53,242 nucleotides of DNA from Ruminococcus sp. (GTDB lineage Bacteria; Bacillota; Clostridia; Oscillospirales; Acutalibacteraceae): positions 1-53,242 of the forward strand of contig JAFUOM010000016.1 in the NCBI GenBank assembly GCA_017481885.1, read 5' to 3'. Numbering within the stretch: the stretch's first letter is position 1; each line of letters starts with the position of its first letter. This document shows positions 17,204 to 24,740 of the stretch, piece after piece. Position numbers and translations under genes: made by a program. The notes beneath the pieces are model-generated. The model was not told the origin of the DNA, did not search any database, and worked only from the letters and a program-made list of their open reading frames with translations.

Positions 17204-17212
17204 TGATATAAT
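17204..17212 (+). promoter_or_regulatory. Extended -10 promoter of the LURP-one-like gene
   Basis: TGATATAAT, an extended -10 box with no good -35, 28 bases upstream of the start codon. Confidence 0.6.
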
Positions 17213-17240
17213 AGTAAAAAATGTTTATAGGGGAAGCAAA

Positions 17241-17714
17241 ATGAAATTACTATTTAAGCAGAGAATGTTCTCGTGGTTTGATAGCTACGATATATATGAC
17301 GAATCAGGACAGACGGTGTACACTGTTAAAGGTGAACTTGCTTGGGGTCACCAGCTTCGCATCTATGACAGAAACGGCTGTGAAGTCGGTCTTGTGAAAC
17401 AGAGAGTGTTCACGTGGTTGCCAAAATTTGAGATTTATATTAACGGTCAGCTAATCGGAAGCGTTAACAAAGAATTCTCACTTTTTACACCGAAGTTCAA
17501 TCTTGATTTTAACGGCTGGACTGTCAGTGGAAACTGGATGGGCTGGGATTATTCAATCTACAACGCAACAGGTCTTAGTGTCGCATCGGTTTCGAAAGAG
17601 ATTTTTAACTGGACAGATACATATGTGCTCAATATTCACAACCCGCAAGATGCACTTTATGTATTAATGCTCGTTCTTGCTATCGATGCAGAAAAGTGTT
17701 CTAATAATAGTTAA
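17241..17714 (+). CDS. LURP-one-related (tubby-like) protein
   Basis: A 157-residue protein built of short beta-strands with the LURP-one/scramblase-like pattern: LLFKQRMFSWFDSYDIYDESG at the N-terminus (written here as the LFKQRMFSWFD and YDIYDESG parts), then the repeated W/F-x-x-x-Y/F-x-I-Y units (HQLRIYDRNG, PKFEIYINGQLIGSV, WDYSIYNATG) and a final hydrophobic helix ALYVLMLVLAID that fills the barrel in tubby folds. Bacterial homologues such as YxjI have no established function; lipid interaction is a guess from the fold. GGGGAAG (17230-17236) precedes the ATG. It is monocistronic, with its own promoter and terminator. Confidence 0.8.
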   Translation: MKLLFKQRMFSWFDSYDIYDESGQTVYTVKGELAWGHQLRIYDRNGCEVGLVKQRVFTWLPKFEIYINGQLIGSVNKEFSLFTPKFNLDFNGWTVSGNWMGWDYSIYNATGLSVASVSKEIFNWTDTYVLNIHNPQDALYVLMLVLAIDAEKCSNNS

Positions 17715-17731
17715 TTAAAAATTATGTATGC

Positions 17732-17764
17732 AAAAAGAGACGCCCAAACGGACGTCTCTTTTTT
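17732..17764. terminator. Bidirectional terminator (LURP-one gene and tRNA-Ser)
   Basis: AAAAAGAGACG and CGTCTCTTTTT (11 bp) around a 10-base loop. It ends the plus-strand gene, and in reverse it ends the tRNA transcript, whose CCA lies 2 bases away. Confidence 0.88.
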
Positions 17765-17765
17765 A

Positions 17766-17854
17766 TGGCGTAGAGTGAGGGATTTGAACCCTCGGTACCT
17801 GAAAGGTACACAGCATTTCCAGTGCTGCTCCTTCGGCCGCTCGGACAACTCTAC
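17766..17854 (-). tRNA. tRNA-Ser(GGA)
   Basis: An 89-base tRNA with encoded CCA. The acceptor stem is GTAGAGT with ACTCTAC, discriminator G. The anticodon loop CTGGAAA carries GGA (plus-strand complement at 17818-17820), reading UCU and UCC. The long variable arm GTACC/GGTAC is the class II mark of tRNA-Ser, and the T-arm loop is GTTCAAATC. Confidence 0.96.
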
Positions 17855-17856
17855 AT

Positions 17857-17879
17857 ATAAGCACAAAACTCGTGCTTAT
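17857..17879 (-). other. Hairpin in the tRNA-Ser 5' leader
   Basis: ATAAGCAC and GTGCTTAT form an 8-bp stem over a 7-base loop, between the promoter and the mature tRNA 5' end. It may guide RNase P or simply be a leader structure. Confidence 0.45.
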
Positions 17880-17881
17880 GT

Positions 17882-17910
17882 ATTATAACTAACCTTAATG
17901 AAAAAATCAA
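17882..17910 (-). promoter_or_regulatory. Promoter of tRNA-Ser
   Basis: On the minus strand, TTGATT (17910-17905), 17 bases, TATAAT (17887-17882). Confidence 0.78.
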
Positions 17911-17923
17911 GTGTTTTTTTATT

Positions 17924-18814
17924 TCAGCTACTATTTCTTTCATACTTTGCAATCTTGTGATTAATGAAATTCAACACACGCTTTTTGTCTTTTGTCCACG
18001 TAGGGGAGATAAGTGTATTTTTATCTCCGTCGCCAGTAAGTCTGTGTATAACCACATTTTCAGGCATTGCGTTTATGCACTCACACAGTATATCTGCGTA
18101 TTCCTCTATACTCAATGTTTCAAATACGCCTTTCTCATATTCATCCGCAAGGTCTGTACCTTTTAATACGTGTAACAATTGCAACTTAACTCCATCGGTT
18201 ACTTTGCCAACTTCTCTCGCAGTTTCTACAATCATTTCATTTGTTTCAAAGGGGAGACCTATTATTATATGTGTAATTACGTGCACACCGATTGCTTTCA
18301 GCTTTCTAACAGCGTCAAAGTAAACACTGGTTTCATATCCTCGTCTGATATATTCAGCAGTGCTTTGGTGTATGCTCTGTAATCCAAGTTCAACCCACAC
18401 AGGTTTAATTTTGTTTAGCTTTGATAACAACCCTAAGATATCGTCATTCAGACAATCAGGTCTAGTTGCGATTGAAAGAATAGCTACATCATCACGATTG
18501 ATAGTCTCAGTGAATGTTTTCTTTAAATATTCAAAATCTCCGTAAGTAGAAGTAAAAGCCTGAAAGTACGCAACGTATTTATCGTTATCGCTCTTGCTCT
18601 TTATCAAATCCTTGGCTTTCTCAATCTGTTCGCTTATCGGTAACAGTACATCCTGCGCGAAATCTCCCGAACCTTTAGAAGAACAAAAAATACATCCGCC
18701 ATACCCGCAAATACCATCTCTGTTAGGGCAGGAGGTAGCACAGCTTAACGCAAGTTTATAATATTTCTCGCCATATTCATTTTTTAAGTAGTTCGATAAA
18801 GAAATGTATTTCAT
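17924..18814 (-). CDS. TIGR01212 family radical SAM protein
   Basis: A 296-residue radical SAM protein of the YhcC/TIGR01212 family. The N-terminus has the typical LKNEYGEKYYKLALS and the cysteines at about 25, 29, 36, 41 and 44 (CATSCPNRDG, then GGCIFCSSKGSGD); C29-x11-C41-x2-C44 is the family's non-standard cluster spacing. Later come YFQAFTSTYG, SIATRPDCLND, WVELGLQSIH and THIIIGLPFET, all core radical SAM strands. The function is not established. AGGAGG lies before the ATG at 18814. It is a single gene, flanked by tRNA-Ser downstream and the large intergenic region upstream. Confidence 0.92.
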   Translation of the reverse strand: MKYISLSNYLKNEYGEKYYKLALSCATSCPNRDGICGYGGCIFCSSKGSGDFAQDVLLPISEQIEKAKDLIKSKSDNDKYVAYFQAFTSTYGDFEYLKKTFTETINRDDVAILSIATRPDCLNDDILGLLSKLNKIKPVWVELGLQSIHQSTAEYIRRGYETSVYFDAVRKLKAIGVHVITHIIIGLPFETNEMIVETAREVGKVTDGVKLQLLHVLKGTDLADEYEKGVFETLSIEEYADILCECINAMPENVVIHRLTGDGDKNTLISPTWTKDKKRVLNFINHKIAKYERNSS

Positions 18815-18946
18815 ATCCGCCTCCTGAGTTCATTATAATTGTATTAGAACAATTGCATAAATTCAAGTGATAGATTTATAAATTTTAAATAAAAACGTAC
18901 TAATCGATGATGCAGAGATTTGTTTGACGAAAAAATATAAGCTAAT

Positions 18947-18963
18947 TTGTGCATTGTGCACAA
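18947..18963. promoter_or_regulatory. Inverted repeat, operator candidate
   Basis: TTGTGCA and TGCACAA, perfectly complementary, separated by TTG. The symmetry suits a dimeric regulator. It lies about 130 bases upstream of the operon promoter. Confidence 0.45.
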
Positions 18964-19076
18964 CAAAATATTTCTAAATCCAAAATAACAGCCATTATAA
19001 TTCTTTTAAGAGTATTAAAACAGCTATTTTTGACTAAAAAGAATTATTCTGTTCATAGTTACTTAATTATTTCTTA

Positions 19077-19105
19077 TTGCTTTTTAACAAAACATAATAT
19101 ATAAT
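19077..19105 (+). promoter_or_regulatory. Probable promoter of the SipW/AAA+ surface operon
   Basis: TTGCTT (19077-19082), a 17-base spacer and TATAAT (19100-19105). The expected start near 19112 leaves a leader of about 105 bases. Confidence 0.6.
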
Positions 19106-19122
19106 AACTATGGTTATAGTTA
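19105..19122. promoter_or_regulatory. Inverted repeat at the operon transcription start
   Basis: TAACTAT and ATAGTTA with a 4-base centre begin on the last base of the -10 box and cover the predicted start, a position suited to repression. The right half ATAGTTAC recurs at 19055-19062. Confidence 0.45.
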
Positions 19123-19218
19123 CATTGTTTATTATTGTGGTTGGAAGTTCCATTTTGCGACCTCAATAACAAGATATTGGGTCAGTAATATACATATTTA
19201 TATATAATGGTGATTGTT

Positions 19219-20037
19219 ATGGATAGAAATCAACAGCAACTCCTGTTGGAAATTGAAAAACTTAACAAAGCCCAGGCCAGAATTAAGCGTAAAACCACAT
19301 TTATGCTTGGTGTTATTGCGCTGTTGGTTCTTATCACATCCACTCTGGCGTGGTTTACACTCAACAGCTTTGCCAGCGTTGAAAATATCCAGATGGATAT
19401 CACCACAGGCGTAGAGCTCAGAGTTGATATGGAAAACCACGGTTCTGATATTGAGCTGTATAAGAAGACCATCACTAATGAGATGATTAACTCTTATCTT
19501 AGAACTCACGGTGACTACAACCTTTCTGACCAGCTCCTTGATCCTGTTACAACTCGTAATGGTATCGCTTTTGAAAGCGAGCAGGGTGCCACCCGCACAG
19601 CAGGTAAAAATACTTTCCTTGAGTTTGATTGTTACTTTATCGCTTCAAAAGATATGTGGGTTCATTTATCAAGTGATGATGCTAACGATATGGAGGGTAC
19701 CTCGGTTACAACAACTGAAACAGGCCTCAAAGCAGAAGTTATTCAAGCTGTCCGTGTTGGTTTCGAAGAGGAAGGTGCTACACCAGCCGCTATCTATGAG
19801 CCTAATAAAGCAGGCTCTGCTGTTAACGGACAGACAACATTTGATTTATCAGTTCCTATGAACTATACAAATGATACTCGTCTTTTCCACCTTGATGAAC
19901 TTCAGCCTAAGAAGGTTACTATCCGTGTTTGGGCAGAGGGTAACGATCCACAGTGTGACGATGACGTTCAGCGTTCTAATCTCACTGTAAGGCTTCTATT
20001 CTCAGGTACAGACGAAAACAACGCAGCATTCGGCTAA
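19219..20037 (+). CDS. SipW-type signal membrane/surface protein A
   Basis: A 272-residue protein, first of the 12-gene surface operon. Residues 1-26 are a charged cytoplasmic stretch (QQQLLLEIEKLNKAQARIKRK), then a membrane helix ending in STLAWFTLNSFA (about 41-52), the pattern of signals cut by SipW-type peptidases. The ectodomain is beta-rich, with FLEFDCYFIASKDMWVHL, EVIQAVRVGFEEE and the terminal motif VTIRVWAEGNDPQC (Trp238), shared with other proteins of the operon. Translation most likely starts at the ATG at 19219 after GGTGA; an ATG at 19207 is possible. It is probably a minor fibre subunit, anchor or initiator. No homologue with known function is recognised. Confidence 0.75.
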   Translation: MDRNQQQLLLEIEKLNKAQARIKRKTTFMLGVIALLVLITSTLAWFTLNSFASVENIQMDITTGVELRVDMENHGSDIELYKKTITNEMINSYLRTHGDYNLSDQLLDPVTTRNGIAFESEQGATRTAGKNTFLEFDCYFIASKDMWVHLSSDDANDMEGTSVTTTETGLKAEVIQAVRVGFEEEGATPAAIYEPNKAGSAVNGQTTFDLSVPMNYTNDTRLFHLDELQPKKVTIRVWAEGNDPQCDDDVQRSNLTVRLLFSGTDENNAAFG

Positions 20038-20078
20038 TCTCTTTTACACCATAATACATAACATCGGAGGTGGCTCAA

Positions 20079-20930
20079 GTGCCATTGTTTAAGAAAAAAC
20101 TTAATAACGACGAGCCGTTTACTCCTGAACAGTTAAAGAAGCTCGAAGACAAAGGCGACATAGCGGTTGAAAAAGCCCGTAATATGACCATCTTCGATAG
20201 ATTCTTAGCACGTCGTGACAGTAAAGACCTTTCTAGAATCGTCAGATGGAAGCGCAGAGCAGCAGTAACACTTGTCCTTGCACTTCTTATTCTGATTATC
20301 CTTTGGATTATTGCTTGGTTATTCACAACAATAGGTGACCTCGTAATTTCTGTTGAAAACGGAGCAGCAAGACAGGGTATCATCGTCAGCGAGTCTCTAA
20401 ATGAAGACGGTTCGGCAAAAGACCCTAAACTCCAGCTTTCAGCACAGAACGTAACAGAAGTTACAAACATTACATATGATTGGCTTCCAAAAACTCTTGA
20501 CACAGAGGCAGACGGTGAGCACAACGGTGAGAACTACCTCGCATATACTTTCTATCTTACTAATAATGGTAAAGAGACACTCGATTTAGAAAGCACGCTG
20601 AAATTCACCGGTATCGCTAAGAACGCCGACGAAGCTCTCCGTATTATGATTTACAAAAACGGAGAACCTACAGTTTACGCTCAAAAGAATCGTGACGGCT
20701 CTCAGCTTGAAGAAGTTGTTAACTTTGAGTTCATTGAAGGTAACGACGACCTCAACTTAAACGATTATGTGATTCTCAACGATGTCACAGAAGGTATTGC
20801 ACCAGACGAAACAATCAAGTTCACAATCGTAACATGGATTGAAGGCAACGACCCTGAGTGCTTAAACGATATTATGGGCGGTTACGTAAAGATGCAGTGG
20901 CTCTTCAATGTCGAGGGTGAAGAACTCTAA
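20079..20930 (+). CDS. Membrane protein B with TasA-like ectodomain
   Basis: A 283-residue type II membrane protein. It has a long charged cytoplasmic region (residues 1-65, FTPEQLKKLEDKGDIAVEKA, then RRDSKDLSRIVRWKRR), one membrane helix (about 66-90, ending IIAWLFTTIG) and an outer domain with ENYLAYTFYLTNNGKETLDL and the terminal motif TWIEGNDPECLNDI (Trp253). It lacks the A-x-F-x-W cleavage pattern, so it probably stays membrane-bound and could join the cytoplasmic ATPase to the outer structure. The GTG start at 20079 lies 8 bases after CGGAGG; a GTG at 20070 overlaps that site. It follows gene A by 41 bases with no terminator. Confidence 0.75.
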   Translation: MPLFKKKLNNDEPFTPEQLKKLEDKGDIAVEKARNMTIFDRFLARRDSKDLSRIVRWKRRAAVTLVLALLILIILWIIAWLFTTIGDLVISVENGAARQGIIVSESLNEDGSAKDPKLQLSAQNVTEVTNITYDWLPKTLDTEADGEHNGENYLAYTFYLTNNGKETLDLESTLKFTGIAKNADEALRIMIYKNGEPTVYAQKNRDGSQLEEVVNFEFIEGNDDLNLNDYVILNDVTEGIAPDETIKFTIVTWIEGNDPECLNDIMGGYVKMQWLFNVEGEEL

Positions 20931-20941
20931 GAAACTAAAAA

Positions 20942-20992
20942 GCCTCCCTTGTGCAAAGGGAGGAGGACCGCCGTATGGCGGTGGAGGGATTG
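20942..20992 (+). repeat. Interspersed GC-rich repeat, copy 1
   Basis: GCCTCCCTT/AAGGGAGG hairpin, then ACCGCC-GTAT-GGCGGT hairpin, then GGAGGGATTG. The same architecture recurs at 22051-22099 and 23022-23069. A further stem GCGGTA/TACCGC follows at 21007-21020. Confidence 0.8.
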
Positions 20993-21108
20993 CAAAATTC
21001 CTGTCAGCGGTATTTACCGCGTGAGGCGTACTCGCACGGTCGAATATATTATTTTTTAATCAATCCCCTACGTGTTTTTGGGGGACAAATTTTAAGGAGG
21101 AATTTCTC

Positions 21109-21960
21109 ATGAAAAACACAACATTTAGAAAGAAGGCTTTATTGTCTTCAGTTGCTATGCTCCTCGTAGCTCTCGTAGCTCTTGGTTCTGCAACATTCGC
21201 ATGGTTCACACAGAACCCAACTGTAAGCGCTGAAGGTCTTACACTTAAGGCTACTGCTGCTGCAGGTCTTCAGATCGTTGCTGCTGATGAAGGTTTAATT
21301 AAGTTCAATGCAGACAATGATGACGTTTTTGGTACATCAACAACACTTAAAGCCACAGCTGTTGATGTATCTGATCCAGCTGGTGTGGAGTTAGCAGAAC
21401 CTGTTTCACTTGATGTTGCTAAAACTGATGGTATTAAGTTCTACACAGCTACTGCTGAAAAAGAATATGATGAAAAGATGTTGGCAGGTACAATTAGTGA
21501 CGGTACACCTTCTTACTCAGAGAAGATTTATCTCAGAAAGTCTATTGATTCTGAATCAGAAGTTAAAATTGTTAATACTAAGGTGACATTGACTCAGTCT
21601 GATAAAGCTACAGATAACGATGCTGCTGAACTTTTCAATCTTTATAACTCTATTCGTGTTACAATTTTTGATGGAAATAAACATGTTGGTACATGGGCCC
21701 CAGACGGTCAAGGTAACCTTTATGTAACTAATGGTGCACTCTCATCCACTGCAGCTACTTTCTATGGTAATGGTGCTGTTGCTCCTATGGAAAAAACAGT
21801 TAAATACGTTGCTGATGCTGACTATGATGATGCTGACTTCGTTACACTTTATGTGTGGCTTGATGGTGAAGATGAGAATTGTTACACAGCTAATGTTGAG
21901 AATCTTAAGAATCTCGTTTCTAGCGTAGAAGTTCTTTTTAGCACAAAAACATTATCATAA
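21109..21960 (+). CDS. SipW-type signal protein C, likely major fibre subunit
   Basis: A 283-residue exported protein with a textbook SipW-type signal: basic start (NTTFRKKA), hydrophobic core and the end GSATFAWFTQNPTVSAEG (residues 26-43), closely like TasA/CalY-type proteins. The mature part is Ala/Thr/Val/Asp-rich with no cysteine except in the terminal motif LYVWLDGEDENC (Trp250), the form shared by the operon. It is compact, lacks extra modules, has the strong site AAGGAGG 8 bases before ATG, sits behind a structured 178-base leader and uses frequent codons, all of which suit the main structural subunit. TasA and CalY form biofilm fibres in Bacillus; fibre formation here is inferred. 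Confidence 0.8.
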   Translation: MKNTTFRKKALLSSVAMLLVALVALGSATFAWFTQNPTVSAEGLTLKATAAAGLQIVAADEGLIKFNADNDDVFGTSTTLKATAVDVSDPAGVELAEPVSLDVAKTDGIKFYTATAEKEYDEKMLAGTISDGTPSYSEKIYLRKSIDSESEVKIVNTKVTLTQSDKATDNDAAELFNLYNSIRVTIFDGNKHVGTWAPDGQGNLYVTNGALSSTAATFYGNGAVAPMEKTVKYVADADYDDADFVTLYVWLDGEDENCYTANVENLKNLVSSVEVLFSTKTLS

Positions 21961-22013
21961 TTTTTGTATTGTCTAAATTAATTAATTTACTTTAATTATC
22001 CTAAATGTTGTTC

Positions 22014-22035
22014 GTGCCTCCCTTCGGGGAGGCAC
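22014..22035 (+). repeat. UUCG-capped hairpin between gene C and signal peptidase 1
   Basis: GTGCCTCCC and GGGAGGCAC form a perfect 9-bp stem over TTCG, a very stable tetraloop. Without a T-run it is not a classic terminator; it may act as an mRNA stability element after the abundant gene C message. Confidence 0.7.
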
Positions 22036-22050
22036 AGATGACACGTAATT

Positions 22051-22099
22051 GCCTCCCTTGTATAAAGGGAGGTGTCACCGTAAGGTGACGGAGGGATTG
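22051..22099 (+). repeat. Interspersed GC-rich repeat, copy 2
   Basis: GCCTCCCTT/AAGGGAGG, then GTCACC-GTAA-GGTGAC, then GGAGGGATTG. The second stem differs in sequence from copy 1 but still pairs. Confidence 0.8.
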
Positions 22100-22108
22100 T
22101 TAGCCCCC

Positions 22109-22136
22109 AAACCTGTTTTCCATTACAGGTTTTATT
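22109..22136 (+). terminator. Attenuator-like hairpin before signal peptidase 1
   Basis: AAACCTGT and ACAGGTTT (8 bp, 22109-22116 and 22125-22132), followed by a short T-rich run. It could reduce transcription into the downstream genes relative to gene C. Confidence 0.45.
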
Positions 22137-22160
22137 CCAATGCATTTCCAAGGAGAATTT

Positions 22161-22940
22161 ATGAAAGTATTTAAGAACATTATTAACACATTAATTAACA
22201 TTTTAATAGTCGCGGTTTTAGTTGTTTCTATTGTTGTAGCAACTCTTGCTCTTACTTCTAAATCCTCCGGTATATCCAACATTTTTGGTTACACATTCCA
22301 GGTTGTTGTTTCCGACTCTATGGATGGCGGTAACCCTGATTACGAGGGTGGTGACTTCAAAAAAGGTGACGTCATCATCGGTAAAGTTACAAATAATGAA
22401 AAACTTGATACGCCTGAATCATATAAAGAGGGCGATATTATTACATTTAAAGGCATTCTCCAAGGTAACGACCATCTTGGTGAACAGCTTATCTGCCATA
22501 GAATCATTGATGTACAGGAACGCGATGGTGAACTTGTATATCAGACACAGGGTGATAATCACTCAGTTTCTGAAATTCCTGACCAGAGCAGTATTTTTGA
22601 GTACATAACAGCTTATTCAATTGTTGCTAAATTTTACACAGACGATTTTCAGGGTGTTAAGCTTGCAGGTGTAGGAAAAGTTTACGAGTTTATTAACTCA
22701 CAGCTCGGCTTCTTCCTCTGCATCCTTTTACCAATGATTTTCTTCTTCCTTTATGTTCTTATCAAGGTTGTTATCAACTTTGTTGAGTATAAAAAGGCTA
22801 AGGAAGACGAAGAAAAGGAGAAAAATGCTCCTAAAACTCCACAAATGTCTGACGAAGAATATGAGCAGTTCAAACAGTTTATGGAGATGAAAAATGCTCA
22901 AGCATCTGCAGAAGATGCACCTTCTAAACAAGAAGTATAA
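22161..22940 (+). CDS. SipW (ER)-type signal peptidase I, copy 1
   Basis: A 259-residue membrane serine protease that removes signal peptides at the outer face of the membrane. An N-terminal helix (about 8-31) is followed by the catalytic serine in VVVSDSMDGG (Ser53) and by LICHRIID, where His113 replaces the bacterial lysine base. This Ser-His arrangement is that of SipW and of archaeal/eukaryotic enzymes. TQGDNH follows. A second helix (about 185-212) is followed by a highly charged cytoplasmic tail of about 45 residues (EEYEQFKQFMEMK). AAGGAG precedes the ATG at 22161. It sits directly after the main subunit gene and in front of the AAA+ gene, so operon proteins are its probable substrates. 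Confidence 0.88.
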   Translation: MKVFKNIINTLINILIVAVLVVSIVVATLALTSKSSGISNIFGYTFQVVVSDSMDGGNPDYEGGDFKKGDVIIGKVTNNEKLDTPESYKEGDIITFKGILQGNDHLGEQLICHRIIDVQERDGELVYQTQGDNHSVSEIPDQSSIFEYITAYSIVAKFYTDDFQGVKLAGVGKVYEFINSQLGFFLCILLPMIFFFLYVLIKVVINFVEYKKAKEDEEKEKNAPKTPQMSDEEYEQFKQFMEMKNAQASAEDAPSKQEV

Positions 22941-22945
22941 AGTAG

Positions 22946-23015
22946 GGGACGGCATCCTTGACGTCCCGCAATTACAAATCTTGTGACGATTGTTATCGTC
23001 TATGTGCGTCGCACA
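22946..23015 (+). repeat. Cluster of small hairpins downstream of signal peptidase 1
   Basis: Three successive stems: GGGACG/CGTCCC (22946-22967), GACGAT/ATCGTC (22985-23000) and TGTGC/GCACA (23003-23015). None has a clear T-run. Their function is unknown; they may be debris of the neighbouring repeat family. Confidence 0.5.
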
Positions 23016-23021
23016 AAATAA

Positions 23022-23069
23022 GGCTCCTTTGTGTAAAGGAAGCTGTCAGCGTAGCTGACTGAGGGATTG
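23022..23069 (+). repeat. Interspersed repeat, copy 3 (divergent)
   Basis: GGCTCCTTT/AAAGGAAGC (imperfect), then GTCAGC-GTA-GCTGAC, then TGAGGGATTG. The same architecture as copies 1 and 2, with pairing kept by compensating changes in the second stem. Confidence 0.75.
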
Positions 23070-23098
23070 ACTAAAGTAACTCCCTCAATATTACTTTG

Positions 23099-23131
23099 GA
23101 AATAATTTGTAGCAACTTTGCTACATTATTT
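23099..23131 (+). other. Leader hairpin before the AAA+ gene
   Basis: GTAGCA and TGCTAC (23109-23114, 23119-23124) with AT-rich extension on both sides, about 35 bases before the start codon. Confidence 0.45.
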
Positions 23132-23166
23132 ATAGATCGTGAAAATCGATAAAGGAGTAGAACATT

Positions 23167-24699
23167 ATGGATACCATTTTTAAGTTTTTATTTGACTTCT
23201 TAGGTCAGTTTTTCGGTTCTATCTGGGGTGCCATTGTTGGCGTTGCTAAGGGAATCGTTGGTATGTTCAATTTATCTGAGTATGTCAAGATTATTGAAGC
23301 TTATACCACCACACTTGGTGGACTTGCTTGGGTAATTGCAATTATCGCTATTATCCTTCTTGCGGCTGTTCTTGGCATTATCGTCTTCTTTATCGTAATG
23401 TCAGTTAAGAAGTTCGTTAGATTCAAGAAGAAGGTTAAAGATACAAACGACCTTGTTAATGAAGTTAACGCCTTAAATAAAGAAGTTATGCGTATGAACC
23501 TCGAAAAGGACAAGATTCTCTCTATGAAAGTTTCACAGATTGGTCTTAATCCTAACGAGATTTCTGAGCTTACAGGTGAAGAGATGGAAGCTCTCAACAA
23601 GGGCGAAGAAGAGGCAAAGAGCGGACGTTTCAACAAGCTCGCTGCTATCGACGTCGAGTGGGCTGACTATCAGCCACCAGAGTATAACTGGGAAATCACT
23701 CTTCCGGAGTTCTGCGACAGATTCAGAAACTTTGCTTGCTCCCGTCTCAGACTTTTCTACGATATTAAGATTTTACGTTGCTTTATCGCAGCTTTTGCAT
23801 CAAACCGTTTGCTTATCCTCCAGGGTATTTCCGGTACTGGTAAAACTTCCCTTCCATACGCTTTCGGTAAGTATGTTCAGAATCCTGCGGTTATCGCATC
23901 AGTTCAGCCTTCATGGCGTGACCGTACTGAGCTCTTCGGTTACTTCAATGAATTTACAAAGAAGTACAACGAAACTGAACTTCTCCGTGCACTCTATGAA
24001 GCATCATATAATGAAAACGTTTACGTAGTTATCCTCGACGAAATGAACATTGCTCGTGTTGAGTACTATTTCGCTGAAATGCTTTCAATTCTTGAAATGC
24101 CGGCTCACGACGAGTGGATTATCGAACTTGTTGCTGCTCCATGGCCTGATGACCCTGCACACTTCAACCAGGGTAAACTCTGTGTTCCTGATAACATCTG
24201 GTACGTTGGTACTGCGAACAACGACGACTCCACATTCGCTATCACAGATAAGGTATACGACCGTGCTCTGCCAATTGATATCAATACAAAGGGTAAGCCG
24301 TTTGAGGCTCCTGACACAGACCCAATCCACATCAATTACAAGTATCTTACTAAGCTTCTTGAAGACGCAGTTGCCGCTAACCCTATTTCTGAGGAGAACC
24401 TCAAGAAGATTGAAATCCTCGACGATTACGTTATCGAGCATTTCCGTGTTGCTTTCGGTAACCGTGTTATGAAGCAGATGAAGGACTTCGTTCCTGCATA
24501 TGTTGGCTGTGGTGGTACTGAAATCGACGGTATCGACTATTGCCTTGCTAAAAAGGTATTCAGAAAGTTTGAAGCACTCAACATTTCTTACATCCGTGAC
24601 GAGATTGATGGTCTTGTTCAGCAGCTTGACCAGCTCTTTGGTAAAGAGAATATGAATGAATGTAAAGAATACGTTCGTATGCTTCAGAAGATGCTCTAA
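23167..24699 (+). CDS. Membrane-anchored McrB-like AAA+ ATPase
   Basis: A 510-residue protein. The N-terminus has two hydrophobic segments (about 7-33 and 52-79), then a basic stretch and a short coiled coil (about 90-120). The AAA+ domain follows: Walker A GISGTGKTS (220-228), the family element SWRDRTELFGYFNEF (249-263), Walker B VVILDEMNIARVEYYFAEM (287-305), sensor 1 GTANNDDSTFA (348-358) and the DRA arginine (366). The SW-x-D...LFGYFN and LDEMN-x-A-x-VEYYF patterns are those of McrB-type ATPases, not MoxR or FtsH. McrB normally drives a restriction nuclease. Here the enzyme is tied to the membrane and sits between a signal peptidase and a DUF2357-like coiled-coil protein, so it more likely powers assembly or remodelling. 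AAGGAG precedes the ATG. Confidence 0.85.
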   Translation: MDTIFKFLFDFLGQFFGSIWGAIVGVAKGIVGMFNLSEYVKIIEAYTTTLGGLAWVIAIIAIILLAAVLGIIVFFIVMSVKKFVRFKKKVKDTNDLVNEVNALNKEVMRMNLEKDKILSMKVSQIGLNPNEISELTGEEMEALNKGEEEAKSGRFNKLAAIDVEWADYQPPEYNWEITLPEFCDRFRNFACSRLRLFYDIKILRCFIAAFASNRLLILQGISGTGKTSLPYAFGKYVQNPAVIASVQPSWRDRTELFGYFNEFTKKYNETELLRALYEASYNENVYVVILDEMNIARVEYYFAEMLSILEMPAHDEWIIELVAAPWPDDPAHFNQGKLCVPDNIWYVGTANNDDSTFAITDKVYDRALPIDINTKGKPFEAPDTDPIHINYKYLTKLLEDAVAANPISEENLKKIEILDDYVIEHFRVAFGNRVMKQMKDFVPAYVGCGGTEIDGIDYCLAKKVFRKFEALNISYIRDEIDGLVQQLDQLFGKENMNECKEYVRMLQKML

Positions 24700-24740
24700 T
24701 TATTTGATTTTACTTAAATTTTAAAGGATGGTGAGTTCCC

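Larger units (their letters stand above)
18815..19218. other. 404-bp regulatory intergenic region before the surface operon
   Basis: A very AT-rich gap between divergent genes. I see no credible coding sequence. It holds an inverted repeat AATTGT/ACAATT (18837-18854), a perfect repeat TTGTGCA/TGCACAA (18947-18963), two copies of ATAGTTAC (19055-19062, 19116-19123), the best promoter for the operon (19077-19105), a hairpin at its start site (19105-19122) and another (19159-19183) in the leader. Confidence 0.6.

Noticed and set aside
20942..23069. CRISPR array from the repeated GC-rich elements
   Set aside because: Only three dispersed, self-complementary copies between genes, without regular spacers or cas genes.
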